A stretch of DNA of 64,000 bases from Ectothiorhodospiraceae bacterium WFHF3C12. GTDB taxonomy: Bacteria > Pseudomonadota > Gammaproteobacteria > Nitrococcales > Nitrococcaceae. The stretch spans positions 31,097-95,096 of the forward strand of contig JACDUA010000006.1 in assembly GCA_013519935.1 (NCBI GenBank), written 5' to 3'. Below, piece by piece: positions 28,513-37,609 of the stretch (its first letter is position 1; each line of letters opens with the position of its first letter). Made by a program: the position numbers and the translations under genes. The notes beneath the pieces were generated by a model. That model searched no databases and had not been told where the DNA came from. It saw nothing but the letters and a program-made list of their open reading frames with translations.

Positions 28513-29871
28513 CTAAACAAGATACAACGTCGCCAGGCCCAGGAAGGCCATGAAGCCGACCACGTCGGTGACGGTGGTCAGTACCACGCCGCCGGCCAGG
28601 GCCGGGTCGATGCCGAACTGGCGCAGGGCCATGGGCACGCCTACGCCGGAGACGGCGGCGAATATCAGGTTGATGGTCATGGCGGCCGCTATGACCACCC
28701 CGATTGCGACGTTCTCGAACCAGGCCACCGCCACCAGCCCGACCACTACCGCCCAGAGCACACCGTTGAGGATGCCGACGCCGATCTCCTTGATGAGCAG
28801 CGATCTGGCGTTGGACGAGGCGATCTGTCCGAGGGCGATGCCGCGGATTACCAGGGTCAGGGTCTGGGTACCGGCGATGCCGCCCATGCTGGCGACGATG
28901 GGCATCAGCACGGCAAGGGCGGTCAGGCTCTGTATGGTGGCCTCGAAGAGGCCGATCACCCAGGCGGCGAGGAAGGCCGTGAGCAGGTTCAGGCCCAGCC
29001 AGACCGCGCGGCGCCTGGCGCTGGCCATGACCGGGGCGAACATGTCCTCTTCCTCGCCGAGACCGGCCATGTTCAGAATGGAGCGTTCGGCCTCGTCGCG
29101 GATGACGTCCACCACGTCGTCGATGGTGATGCGCCCGACCAGCCGGCCGTTATCGTCCACCACGGGGGCCGAGACGAGGTCCCGGTTCTCGAACAGCTTG
29201 GCCACGTCGGTGGCGGTCATATTGGCGGAGATCGGCTCCATGTCCTGGTTGATGACCTCGGCGACCGTCATGTTCGGGTCGTTGGTCAGCAGCTCGCTGA
29301 GCGCCAGCACACCCAGGAAACGGTCGTAGCGGTTGACCACGATCAGGCTGTCGGTCAGGTCCGGAATCTCGCCGCGCAGGCGCAGGTAGCGCAGCACCAC
29401 GTCCAGGGTCACGTCGGCCCGGACGGTGATGGTGTCGGTATTCATCAACCCGCCGGCGCTGTCCTCGGGATAGGACAGCACCGCTTCCAGCCGCTGGCGG
29501 TTCTGCTTGTCCATGGACCGCAGAACCTCGCCGATCAGCGTGGCCGGCAGGTCATGGAGGAAATCCGCCAGGTCGTCCATGTCCATGCCTTCGGCGGCGG
29601 CGAGGAGCTCGTCCTCGTCCATTTCGTCGATCAGGCCGCTGCGGACTTCGTCGTTGACGTGGAGCAGCACCTCGCCGTCGTTCTCGGCGTCGACCAGTTC
29701 CCAGATGACGTTACGCTTCGCGGCCGGGAAGGATTCCAGCAGATGGGCGATCTCCGCCGGGTGCAGGGCATTGAGCATGGCACGCGCCTGCTGCACCGTG
29801 CCGCTCTCCAGCATCTGGGTGAGCGATTCGAGCACGTTGGTGGGGTTTTCCTCGGCGGCGTTCTCTTGCAT
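28513..29871 (-). CDS. mgtE: Magnesium transporter MgtE
   Basis: An inner-membrane Mg2+ channel/transporter. A cytoplasmic N domain (to about 125) and a CBS pair (about 130-260), the magnesium sensor, are followed by five hydrophobic segments from about residue 290. At 452 aa it is the usual length. The track uses an upstream TTG; ATG 29871 gives the normal N-terminus. It is the last gene of the minus-strand rpoN/pts block, 206 bp after NPr, so it may have its own promoter. Confidence 0.93.
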   Translation of the reverse strand: MQENAAEENPTNVLESLTQMLESGTVQQARAMLNALHPAEIAHLLESFPAAKRNVIWELVDAENDGEVLLHVNDEVRSGLIDEMDEDELLAAAEGMDMDDLADFLHDLPATLIGEVLRSMDKQNRQRLEAVLSYPEDSAGGLMNTDTITVRADVTLDVVLRYLRLRGEIPDLTDSLIVVNRYDRFLGVLALSELLTNDPNMTVAEVINQDMEPISANMTATDVAKLFENRDLVSAPVVDDNGRLVGRITIDDVVDVIRDEAERSILNMAGLGEEEDMFAPVMASARRRAVWLGLNLLTAFLAAWVIGLFEATIQSLTALAVLMPIVASMGGIAGTQTLTLVIRGIALGQIASSNARSLLIKEIGVGILNGVLWAVVVGLVAVAWFENVAIGVVIAAAMTINLIFAAVSGVGVPMALRQFGIDPALAGGVVLTTVTDVVGFMAFLGLATLYLV

Positions 29872-30077
29872 ATGCGTCCCATCCGGCCGCCTCGCCTGCC
29901 GACGCGGCACATCCGGCTGCAATCCGTGGGGGGAGAATGGTCGTCGCGAGCGCGGCCGCTGGCGAAGCCGACGCGGTACCGCGAGCGCAATATAGTATTA
30001 CACGGCCCTGACCGGCGCCTAGCAGGCCGCCGGGAAAGGGCCGATGCTTGGCGTTCCCTGTCGCAATGCCGGGCGGG

Positions 30078-30353
30078 CTATTCCTCCTCCTCGAAGCGCC
30101 CGGCAACCAGGCCGGTCAGGCGGTTCAGGGCGGCGTCGGCGTCGTGGCCGTTGCAGACGATGGTGATCGATGCCCCCCGGGCGGCAGCCAGCATCATCAG
30201 GCCCATGATGCTCTTGCCGTTGACCTCCCGGTCGCCGCGGCGGACGGTGATCTCCGCCCCGTACTCGGACGCGACCGCGGCGAATTTGGCGGCGGCCCGG
30301 GCGTGGAGGCCGAGCCGGTTGACGATTTCCACTTCCTGTTGCGCTGTCGGCAT
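30078..30353 (-). CDS. ptsO: HPr-like phosphocarrier NPr of the nitrogen PTS
   Basis: Carries phosphate from enzyme I-Ntr to EIIA-Ntr. The phospho-histidine is H17 in GLHARAA, and the regulatory serine S48 in NGKSIMGL is kept, which fits the HPr kinase gene nearby. The start is ATG 30353, 6 nt after AGAAGGGG, giving 91 aa; the track adds six codons. Position in the rpoN cluster favours NPr over the sugar HPr. No enzyme I gene is in the window. Confidence 0.92.
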   Translation of the reverse strand: MPTAQQEVEIVNRLGLHARAAAKFAAVASEYGAEITVRRGDREVNGKSIMGLMMLAAARGASITIVCNGHDADAALNRLTGLVAGRFEEEE

Positions 30354-30422
30354 CGAAACCCCTTCTGGCATGTTCTTCTCGATTATCGCCGTGACGGCGA
30401 TGGGTGCCTTGGCGGCAGGCAG

Positions 30423-30809
30423 TCAGGATACCAGCAGGACCCCGTCGCGGCCGCCGCTGATGGCCCTGTCCCGCAGCGCCTCCCACGGCAGCTGGGGGTA
30501 ATTGAGCACCCGCAGCAGCATGGGCAGGTTGACGCCGGCCACCACCGCCGCCGGGTGGCCCGCCGCGCAGCGGATCGCCACGTTGCTCGGCGTGGACCCG
30601 AAGCAGTCGGTGAGCACCAGCAAACCGGAGCCCGTGTTCAGCTCCGCGGCCAGCCGCCGCCCCGTCTCCAGAGCCTGTAACGGATCCGTATCCTGCTCCA
30701 CGGCGAGGCAGCGAACCGGCAGCGGGCTGACGCCCAGGATCTGCCGGGCCGTGCTCAGCAGGCTCTTGCCCAGGTTGCCATGGGTGACCAGCAACAGCCC
30801 GACGCTCAT
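30423..30809 (-). CDS. PTS EIIA component, mannose family
   Basis: A 128-aa stand-alone EIIA-Man domain with the phospho-histidine H10 in LLVTHGNLG. The GSTPSNVA segment, typical of the family, is near the middle. No EIIB, EIIC or EIID follows, so it probably has a regulatory role, as proposed for such genes in rpoN clusters. ATG 30809 overlaps the rapZ stop as ATGA; the track's longer start lies inside rapZ. It is 69 bp from NPr, and a perfect small hairpin ATCGCCG-tga-CGGCGAT (30385-30401) sits in that gap. Confidence 0.9.
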   Translation of the reverse strand: MSVGLLLVTHGNLGKSLLSTARQILGVSPLPVRCLAVEQDTDPLQALETGRRLAAELNTGSGLLVLTDCFGSTPSNVAIRCAAGHPAAVVAGVNLPMLLRVLNYPQLPWEALRDRAISGGRDGVLLVS

Positions 30810-31660
30810 GAGAGCTCCCGGTGGCGGATCGATACCTGCTCGCGCTGGCCGCGGAAGTGCTCGGCCAGCCGCTCGGCGACGTAGACACTGCGGTGCTGAC
30901 CGCCGGTGCAGCCGATGGCCACGGTCAGGTAGCTGCGGTTCTCGCGCTCGAACGCCGGTATCCATTCCTCCAGAAAGCCGATGAGCTGCTCGACATAGCG
31001 GTGCACGTCATCGTGCCCGCCCAGGTAGTCGGCCACCACGCTGTCCCGGCCGGTGAACTTGCGCAGCTCCGGTTCCCAGTGGGGATTGGGCAGGCAGCGC
31101 ACGTCGAAGACGAAATCCGCGTCGGTGGGTACGCCGTGCTTGTGGCCGAAGGACTCGAAGAGCAGCGACAGCGAGTAGGGCGCCCGGACCATGCGCTCGC
31201 GGACCAGCTCGCGGAGCTGGTGGACCGTGGTGAGCGTGGTATCGATGATCAGGTCGGCCTGTTCCAGTATCGGCGCGAGCAGCCGCTGCTCTTCTTCAAT
31301 GGCTTCGGCCAGGGGGAGCGCGTCGTCGCTGAGCGGGTGGCGGCGGCGGGTCTCGCTGAATCGCTTGATCAGCGTATCGCGCTCGGTCTGCAGGAACAGG
31401 GTTTCGCAGTGGATGCCCAGCTCGCGAAGCTCGCTGACGATCTGCGGGAACTGGTCCAGCGCCGAGCGCTGATTGCGGGCGTCGATGCCCACGGCGTAAC
31501 GGTCGCCGTCACCGGCCTCCACGGACTTGATGTGCCGGCCGAAGTCCCGGAGCAGCACGATGGGCAGGTTGTCGATGCAGTAGAATCCCGTGTCTTCCAG
31601 GGTATGGAGCGCCACCGACTTGCCGGAGCCGGACAGGCCGCTGATGATCACCAGTCTCAT
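30806..31660 (-). CDS. rapZ: RNase adapter / nucleotide-binding protein RapZ
   Basis: In E. coli RapZ binds GlcN6P and small RNAs and delivers GlmZ to RNase E. The 284-aa protein has a Walker A motif GLSGSGKS at 8-15 and the C-terminal GCTGGQHRSV region that binds RNA and metabolite. ATG 31660 has AAGAGG 5 nt upstream. The track's GTG two codons earlier leaves no room for the ribosome binding site. It overlaps the EIIA-Man gene by 4 nt. Whether a GlmY/GlmZ circuit exists here cannot be seen. Confidence 0.94.
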   Translation of the reverse strand: MRLVIISGLSGSGKSVALHTLEDTGFYCIDNLPIVLLRDFGRHIKSVEAGDGDRYAVGIDARNQRSALDQFPQIVSELRELGIHCETLFLQTERDTLIKRFSETRRRHPLSDDALPLAEAIEEEQRLLAPILEQADLIIDTTLTTVHQLRELVRERMVRAPYSLSLLFESFGHKHGVPTDADFVFDVRCLPNPHWEPELRKFTGRDSVVADYLGGHDDVHRYVEQLIGFLEEWIPAFERENRSYLTVAIGCTGGQHRSVYVAERLAEHFRGQREQVSIRHRELS

Positions 31661-31843
31661 GGACACCTCTTTTCCGGCACAGCCGCCTCCGCGCCGGTTG
31701 GCCGAATCCGGGCATCCGGCCTGGAGCGGGATATGGTGGCACCATTGTAACCCGAGGTGACCGCACCCATCAGGTCTGTCTGGTGACGCGGATGCCGGAA
31801 GATGCCCGCGAGCCTCGGGGGTCGGCCGGAAGGCGAGCGGGTC

Positions 31844-32656
31844 TCAGCGCAGCGCCGATTGCCGGACCGCGATTTCGAGCAGAAGGGGCAGGTTGCGGGG
31901 ATCCCGGGTGGGGAGGCGCAGGCGGGGTATGCCGGGGAGCATGGACCGGTCCCACTCGCCGGTGAGCAGGCCCGTGGGCGAAAGGCGCAGTGTCGGGTCC
32001 AGTGTCACTTCCAGGTGGATACGGGTCCCGGTGGCCAGTGCGCCGGCACCGAACAGCGCCGACATGTCGAGGATGCCCAGCCCCCGCACCGCGAGCCGCC
32101 CTTCCGCGCCGGCGCAGGGCCGGCCCTGCCAGCCAGGCCGCGGCTGGAAACCGGCCCGGAAGGCATCGTCCGCCACAAGCCTGTGGCCGCGCTCGACCAG
32201 GCCCAGGGTGGCCTCGCTCTTGCCGCTGCCGGCCGGGCCGGTCAGAAGCAGGCCGCGGCCGTGAACGTCCACGAGCTGACCCGGCAGAATCACCGGCCGG
32301 GCGGCACCCGCCCAGCCGCTCGCCACCGCCCGGAGGACCGGCGTGCGGCGGTCGTGGACCAGCAGTCCCACTTGGCTGGCCAACGCCGCGGCCTTCAGGT
32401 CGCCGGTCAGTGCGGTCCCTGGCAGGGCGACGGTAGCGCCATTACGGATGGCGGTGCGCGCCTGCCCGGCATCTTCGGCGCACCGCAGCGCCTGGGCGTC
32501 GGTGTGGGTGACTGGCGGCGGTACGATCCACCGCCCGCCGACGAATTCGGCGAGGGCGTTCAGGGCGCGTGGGGATGCATCTTCGGCAGCCGCCGCGGGC
32601 GCAGGGCCGGCGGGCGGCTCAGGCGGATTGGTGGGCGGTCTGCCACTGCATGACAT
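31844..32656 (-). CDS. hprK: HPr kinase/phosphorylase (divergent)
   Basis: Phosphorylates or dephosphorylates the regulatory serine of HPr/NPr. The C-terminal kinase domain shows P-loop GPAGSGKSE, RGHRLVADD, the signature VRGLGILDM and FGAGAL, and ends in RNLPLLLEIAVRQ. The histidine that normally stands in the HGV(L)VDV strand before the P-loop is replaced (ILPGQLVDV). The protein is short, 270 aa against about 310, with a reduced, Pro/Ala-rich N-terminus. The only usable ATG lies inside the 3' end of ptsN (38-nt overlap), so translation may be coupled. Confidence 0.87.
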   Translation of the reverse strand: MSCSGRPPTNPPEPPAGPAPAAAAEDASPRALNALAEFVGGRWIVPPPVTHTDAQALRCAEDAGQARTAIRNGATVALPGTALTGDLKAAALASQVGLLVHDRRTPVLRAVASGWAGAARPVILPGQLVDVHGRGLLLTGPAGSGKSEATLGLVERGHRLVADDAFRAGFQPRPGWQGRPCAGAEGRLAVRGLGILDMSALFGAGALATGTRIHLEVTLDPTLRLSPTGLLTGEWDRSMLPGIPRLRLPTRDPRNLPLLLEIAVRQSALR

Positions 32657-33089
32657 GACGGTAGATCTCTTCCGGCGAGTCGCTGCTGCGGATGCGCTCG
32701 CACAGGGCCTGGTCGCTGAACATCTCGGCCAGGCCGGAAAGAATGCGCAGATGCTCGTCGGTGCAGTTCTCGGGCACCATCAACGCGAAAAGCACGTCCA
32801 CCGGTGCCTTGTCGACGGCGTCGAAGGGGATGCCGTCCTGGAGCTTGATCAGGGCGCCCCGGGTCTGCTCGCTGCCCTCGAGCCTGGCGTGGGGCAGGGC
32901 GACGCCCTTGCCCAGCCCGGTACTGCCCAGCCTCTCCCGGCCGATGAGCTTGTCGAAGATCTGCGTGGCGTTGATACCCGGCTGTCCCGAGGCCAGCAGC
33001 TCGCTGAGCAGCTCCAGGCTGCGCTTCTTGCTGGAGACTTCCGCATCACAGCGAATGCGGTCGGGTGTGATGAGATTCGTGACGTTCAT
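32619..33089 (-). CDS. ptsN: PTS EIIA-Ntr
   Basis: The terminal acceptor of the nitrogen PTS, which regulates potassium uptake, sigma-54 functions and envelope stress in relatives. The 156-aa protein is of the fructose/mannitol EIIA fold with the phospho-histidine H67 in VALPHARL. It lies between hpf and hprK, the conserved rpoN-hpf-ptsN order. Its end overlaps the start of hprK. Confidence 0.95.
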   Translation of the reverse strand: MNVTNLITPDRIRCDAEVSSKKRSLELLSELLASGQPGINATQIFDKLIGRERLGSTGLGKGVALPHARLEGSEQTRGALIKLQDGIPFDAVDKAPVDVLFALMVPENCTDEHLRILSGLAEMFSDQALCERIRSSDSPEEIYRHVMQWQTAHQSA

Positions 33090-33148
33090 GAAAATGCCCC
33101 GGCGCGGCTTGGGCGGGCGCGCCTGAAACGGCGCGCCCGCAGCGAACG

Positions 33149-33478
33149 CTATTCCTCTGCCATGACCTGCCCGGCCGAGCCCTCGCCCCGGCGGTGGTTC
33201 GTGATCTTCTCCTTGTGTTTGACCACCTGCCGGTCGAGTTTGTCGACGAGCCCATCGATGGCAGCGTACATGTCCTCGTGCACGGCATCCGCGAAGAGCT
33301 TCGCACCGCTGACCAGCATGGTCGCCTCGGCCTTCTTCTGGAGTTTCTCGACCGTGAGTATGACATGCGCGTCCACCACGTTGTCGAAATGCCGCTCCAG
33401 CCTGTCGAATTTGGTGGTGACGTAGTCACGCAGGGCATCGGTGATGTCCACGTGGTGGCCGGTCAGGTTGATCTGCAT
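33149..33478 (-). CDS. hpf: Short ribosome hibernation promoting factor
   Basis: Binds the 30S A/P-site region and favours 100S dimers in stationary phase. At 109 aa it is the short form, with no long C-terminal dimerisation domain. It has the usual basic central segment (KFDRLERHFDN) and the GAKLFADAVHEDMYAAID helix. GGGAGG stands 6 nt before the ATG. It begins 18 bp after the rpoN stop and is probably translated from the same message. Confidence 0.94.
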   Translation of the reverse strand: MQINLTGHHVDITDALRDYVTTKFDRLERHFDNVVDAHVILTVEKLQKKAEATMLVSGAKLFADAVHEDMYAAIDGLVDKLDRQVVKHKEKITNHRRGEGSAGQVMAEE

Positions 33479-33496
33479 GGATGCCTCCCTCCGCCC

Positions 33497-34978
33497 TCAG
33501 GCGAGTCGTTTGCGTTCGGTGGACGACGCGATGGTCATGGCCTCGCGGTACTTGGCCACGGTGCGCCGCGCCACGTTGATGCCTTCCTCCTGGAGCAGCT
33601 CAGCGAGCTTGCTGTCGCTGAGCGGCCTGGACTGGTCCTCGTCGGCGATCAGCCGGCGGATCCGCGCGCGGATGGCCGTGGCCGAGCATTCGCCGCCGTC
33701 CACGGTCTGCACGTGGCTGGAGAAAAAGTACTTGAATTCGAAGGTGCCCCGCGGAGTGCGCATGAATTTCTGGTTGGTGATCCGCGAGACGGTGGACTCG
33801 TGCATGTCGATCTCTTCGGCCACCTCGCGCAGCACCAGGGGTTTCATGGCCTCGTCGCCTTCCTCCAGGAAATCCCGCTGGCGGCTGACGATGCAGCGGG
33901 CGACCTTGAGCAGGGTCTCGTTGCGGCTGCGCAGGCTCTTGATGAACCAGCGCGCCTCCTGCAGATGCTGGCGGAGCATGTTGGAATCGGCCTTGTTGCC
34001 GGCCTGCTTGGCGAGGCCGGCGTAGAGATTGTTGATGCGTACCCGGGGGTAGGCCTCGGCGTTGATCTCCACCTGCCACTGACCCTCGACCTTGCGCACG
34101 AACACGTCCGGGACCACGTACTGGGTGCGCTGGTTGTCGAAGCGGGCCCCGGGGTGCGGATCCAGGCTCTGGAGGACCTCCACCACCTGCAGCAGTTCCT
34201 GCTGCGACAGGCGCATGCGCCGCTGCAGCTGGCTGTACTGGCGGTTCGCCAGCAGCTCCAGGTGCCGGTCGACCAGATGCCGGGCCTCTTCCAGCCAGGG
34301 CGTGTCGGCGGGCAGGTGGGCCAGCTGGATCAGCAGCGCCTCGCGCGGGCCGTGGGAGGCCACCCCCACCGGGTCGAACTCCCGCACCCGGTCGCGGACG
34401 GATTCCACGTCTTCCAGAGTGACGCCCCATTCCGGGTCCACCGCGGCGACCAGATCCTCCGGGGCCTCGGTGAGGTAGCCGTCGTCGTCCACGGCGTCGA
34501 TGATGGCCTCGGCGATGGCCTGCTCCCGCTCGGTGAAACCGGCCAGGTTCGCCTGCCAGTGCAGGTATTCGTGCAGTGACTCGCCGTCCTCGGTCTGATT
34601 GGCCAGCGGGTCGCGGTCCTCGTCCTCCGGGGCCGGCGCGCTATACGCGGTCTGGCCGTCGTAGATGTCCTCCCAGGAGGAGTCCAGGGCCAGGTCGTCG
34701 CCCAGGGATTCGTTGCTGGACCAGTCCTCGCTTTCGTCGGCGGAGGTCGCCGCCTCCGTGCCCTGTTCCTCTCCGGCGGAGTGCTCCGCCAGGGCGTCGT
34801 CCTCGTAGCCGGTTTCCTCGGCGTCCTCGTCGGATTCCAGCATGAGGTTGGACTCCAGCGCCTGCTGGACCTCCATGCGCAGCTCGAGCGTCGACAGCTG
34901 CAACAGGCGAATGGCCTGCTGCAGCTGCGGCGTCATCGTCAGCTGCTGGCCGAGGCGTAACTGAAGGGACTGTTTCAT
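33497..34978 (-). CDS. rpoN: RNA polymerase sigma-54 factor
   Basis: The sigma factor for -24/-12 promoters, needing AAA+ activators. The N-terminal region I is glutamine and leucine rich (LRLGQQLTMTPQLQQAIRLL). Region II (about 50-125) is very acidic. The core-binding domain, HTH and the C-terminal RpoN box ARRTVAKYRE (470-479) follow. At 493 aa it is of normal size. It lies downstream of lptB with a 138-bp gap and heads the hpf-ptsN-hprK group. Confidence 0.97.
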   Translation of the reverse strand: MKQSLQLRLGQQLTMTPQLQQAIRLLQLSTLELRMEVQQALESNLMLESDEDAEETGYEDDALAEHSAGEEQGTEAATSADESEDWSSNESLGDDLALDSSWEDIYDGQTAYSAPAPEDEDRDPLANQTEDGESLHEYLHWQANLAGFTEREQAIAEAIIDAVDDDGYLTEAPEDLVAAVDPEWGVTLEDVESVRDRVREFDPVGVASHGPREALLIQLAHLPADTPWLEEARHLVDRHLELLANRQYSQLQRRMRLSQQELLQVVEVLQSLDPHPGARFDNQRTQYVVPDVFVRKVEGQWQVEINAEAYPRVRINNLYAGLAKQAGNKADSNMLRQHLQEARWFIKSLRSRNETLLKVARCIVSRQRDFLEEGDEAMKPLVLREVAEEIDMHESTVSRITNQKFMRTPRGTFEFKYFFSSHVQTVDGGECSATAIRARIRRLIADEDQSRPLSDSKLAELLQEEGINVARRTVAKYREAMTIASSTERKRLA

Positions 34979-35116
34979 AGGGTCATAAGAATGGATTCAG
35001 GCCGGTGCGCTTCGTCACCTCGTGGGGAATGCTTCACCGATTCCCGCGCCACGACCCCATCGTAGCGGAAACCGCGAGTGTAGAGAACGTTGCGTCTCAC
35101 GCGAGCTTGAACTCGA

Positions 35117-35857
<741 letters not shown>

Positions 35858-35876
35858 TATGGCCTCCTGTTCCGCC

Positions 35877-36455
35877 TCATTCCCCGCTGCCCGGGTCGTC
35901 GTCCCCGTTGCCCTTGTCCCGTTCCTCGTTGGGGAACAGGGTGATCTCGATGCGATCCTTGCCCTCGCCGCCGCTGTCGGCCTGCACGCGCTCGCTGGCG
36001 ACGTCGTAGACGATGGTCTCGCCCTTGAACTCGTTGCGCCCCTGCCAGAGCGTGGCGCCGTCGAGCAGGCGGATGCGCTCCGGGCCGGTGGCATAGTACT
36101 CCATGCGCGGGGCACGGGCGCGTACGTACTCCGCGCCCGCTTCGGGCTGCTGGCGGTAGGTGGCCGGCGAGCCCTCCACCTCGATGCGGGTAACCTGGCG
36201 CTCGTCGTCGGTGTAGACGCGCATGATTTCGCCGGTGACTTCCAGCGTGCCCTGGGTCATGACCACGTCGCCGCGGTAGATGCCCACGCCGGTGGCATTG
36301 TTGAGCTCGGCCTCGTCGGCGTTGAGCCGGATGGGCTGCTCGCTGTCCGAGGGCAGGGCGGTGGCGGCGCCGGCCGGCAGCAGCGCCCCCAGGGCCGCCA
36401 GCAGGATCAGCCACGGTTTGGCTGGCCACGGCGGGGTTCTCTTATCGGCTTTCAT
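35877..36455 (-). CDS. lptA: Periplasmic LPS-bridge protein LptA
   Basis: A periplasmic OstA-fold protein forming the bridge between LptC and LptD. A signal peptide (about 1-34, [19 protein letters not shown]) is followed by the beta-jellyroll domain beginning near [14 protein letters not shown]. The tail is very acidic and polar ([11 protein letters not shown]). ATG 36455 has GGAAG upstream and overlaps lptC by 14 nt; the track ORF adds 14 codons from inside lptC. It is 192 aa long. Confidence 0.92.
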   Translation of the reverse strand: MKADKRTPPWPAKPWLILLAALGALLPAGAATALPSDSEQPIRLNADEAELNNATGVGIYRGDVVMTQGTLEVTGEIMRVYTDDERQVTRIEVEGSPATYRQQPEAGAEYVRARAPRMEYYATGPERIRLLDGATLWQGRNEFKGETIVYDVASERVQADSGGEGKDRIEITLFPNEERDKGNGDDDPGSGE

Positions 36456-37059
36456 CTTCCGCTTCCAGACCGGTTTCCGGAGTGTAGATGCCGTCAACGT
36501 GGGACTGCATGTGCACGCGCTGCTCGGCCATGAACACTTCGGCGCCGATGCCGCGCAGCCGGCTGCCGGGGGCGTTCGCCACGATGGGGCGGTCGGTGCT
36601 GGCGTAGTCCGCCCGTGGCAGCAGATAGACTTCCGAGGTTACCAGCTCCAGGGCACCGCCGTTGGCCGTTGCCGGGCGGGTCAGCCGCACCGTGCCGGAG
36701 AGCCGGGCTTCGTCGCCATTATTCCAGGCGCGTCCGAAGTCCGCCTCGCCATGCCAGGGGGCGCCGTCCTCCATGAACAGGGTCCAGCGCGGCTGACGGA
36801 AGGTCCAGCTGTCGGTGTCGTCGAAGCGGCGCATCCGCTCGGCATCCACCCGATAGTCCAGGCTGCCGTCCGGTTGCGTGGCCGAAAGCGTGGTATCCAG
36901 CAGATAGTAACTGACCTCGTCGCGGACGATCTCCGGTGCCGGTGGTGCGCTCTCGCGCCGCGGCTCGCCCTGATACAGCCACCAGCCGATCAGCGGCACC
37001 AGCGCCACCAGCGCCGCCGGCAGTATCCGGCTGCGGCGATCGCGGCCCTTGTCAGCCAT
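36442..37059 (-). CDS. lptC: LPS export protein LptC
   Basis: A bitopic inner-membrane protein that hands LPS from LptB2FG to LptA. One N-terminal helix (about 12-29) precedes a periplasmic OstA-like domain of about 170 aa; the ending [11 protein letters not shown] is polar. At 205 aa it is slightly longer than E. coli LptC (191). It overlaps kdsC by 8 nt upstream and lptA by 14 nt downstream, showing tight translational coupling. Confidence 0.91.
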   Translation of the reverse strand: MADKGRDRRSRILPAALVALVPLIGWWLYQGEPRRESAPPAPEIVRDEVSYYLLDTTLSATQPDGSLDYRVDAERMRRFDDTDSWTFRQPRWTLFMEDGAPWHGEADFGRAWNNGDEARLSGTVRLTRPATANGGALELVTSEVYLLPRADYASTDRPIVANAPGSRLRGIGAEVFMAEQRVHMQSHVDGIYTPETGLEAEDESR

Positions 37060-37609
37060 GATCGTCGATCAGCGCGTCGAGATGGCCCTGGGCGGCGAGG
37101 ATGAGCTCGCAGAGCTCGCGTACCGCGCCACGGCCGCCGGGGCGGCGGGTGACCCAGTCGGCCCGGGCCTGGACGCTGGGATGGGCGTCCGCCACCGCCA
37201 CGGACAGGCCGGCGGCGGCCATGGCGGGCAGGTCCACCAGATCGTCGCCGATGAACGCGGCGGCGCCGGGCGCGATGCCGTGTTCCTCGCACAGCGTTGC
37301 CAGGGCGGCCCCCTTGGCGCGGCTGCCCTGGATCAGGTCGGTGACCCCCAGCTCCCCGGCCCGCCTCTCCAGGGCGGCGGAAGCGCGGGCGGTGATCCAG
37401 GCGACGGCGATCCCCGCGTCCTGGAGCAGCCGGATGCCCTTGCCGTCATGAATATGGAAGGCCTTCAGCGTTTCCCCGTCGGCGCCCGTGTAGACGCTGC
37501 CATCCGTGAGCACGCCGTCCACGTCGCTAACCAGCAGCGACACGGCCTGGGCGCGCTCCCAGACGGATTCCTCGGGCATGTCGAAGTAGGCCGGATTGCG
37601 GCGGTCCAT
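37052..37609 (-). CDS. kdsC: KDO-8-phosphate phosphatase
   Basis: A HAD-family phosphatase that releases KDO for the LPS inner core. The catalytic motif SDVDGVLTDG gives the nucleophile D29 and D31; GSRAKGAAL supplies the motif III lysine and IGDDLVD motif IV. At 185 aa it is the compact capless form, which works as a tetramer. It shares one base with the kdsD stop (TGATG). Confidence 0.95.
   Translation of the reverse strand: MDRRNPAYFDMPEESVWERAQAVSLLVSDVDGVLTDGSVYTGADGETLKAFHIHDGKGIRLLQDAGIAVAWITARASAALERRAGELGVTDLIQGSRAKGAALATLCEEHGIAPGAAAFIGDDLVDLPAMAAAGLSVAVADAHPSVQARADWVTRRPGGRGAVRELCELILAAQGHLDALIDDHG

Noticed and set aside
28453-30501. 682-aa plus-strand ORF opposite mgtE
   Set aside because: Antisense to a clear MgtE with CBS and membrane domains; His/Gly-rich nonsense composition typical of shadows.
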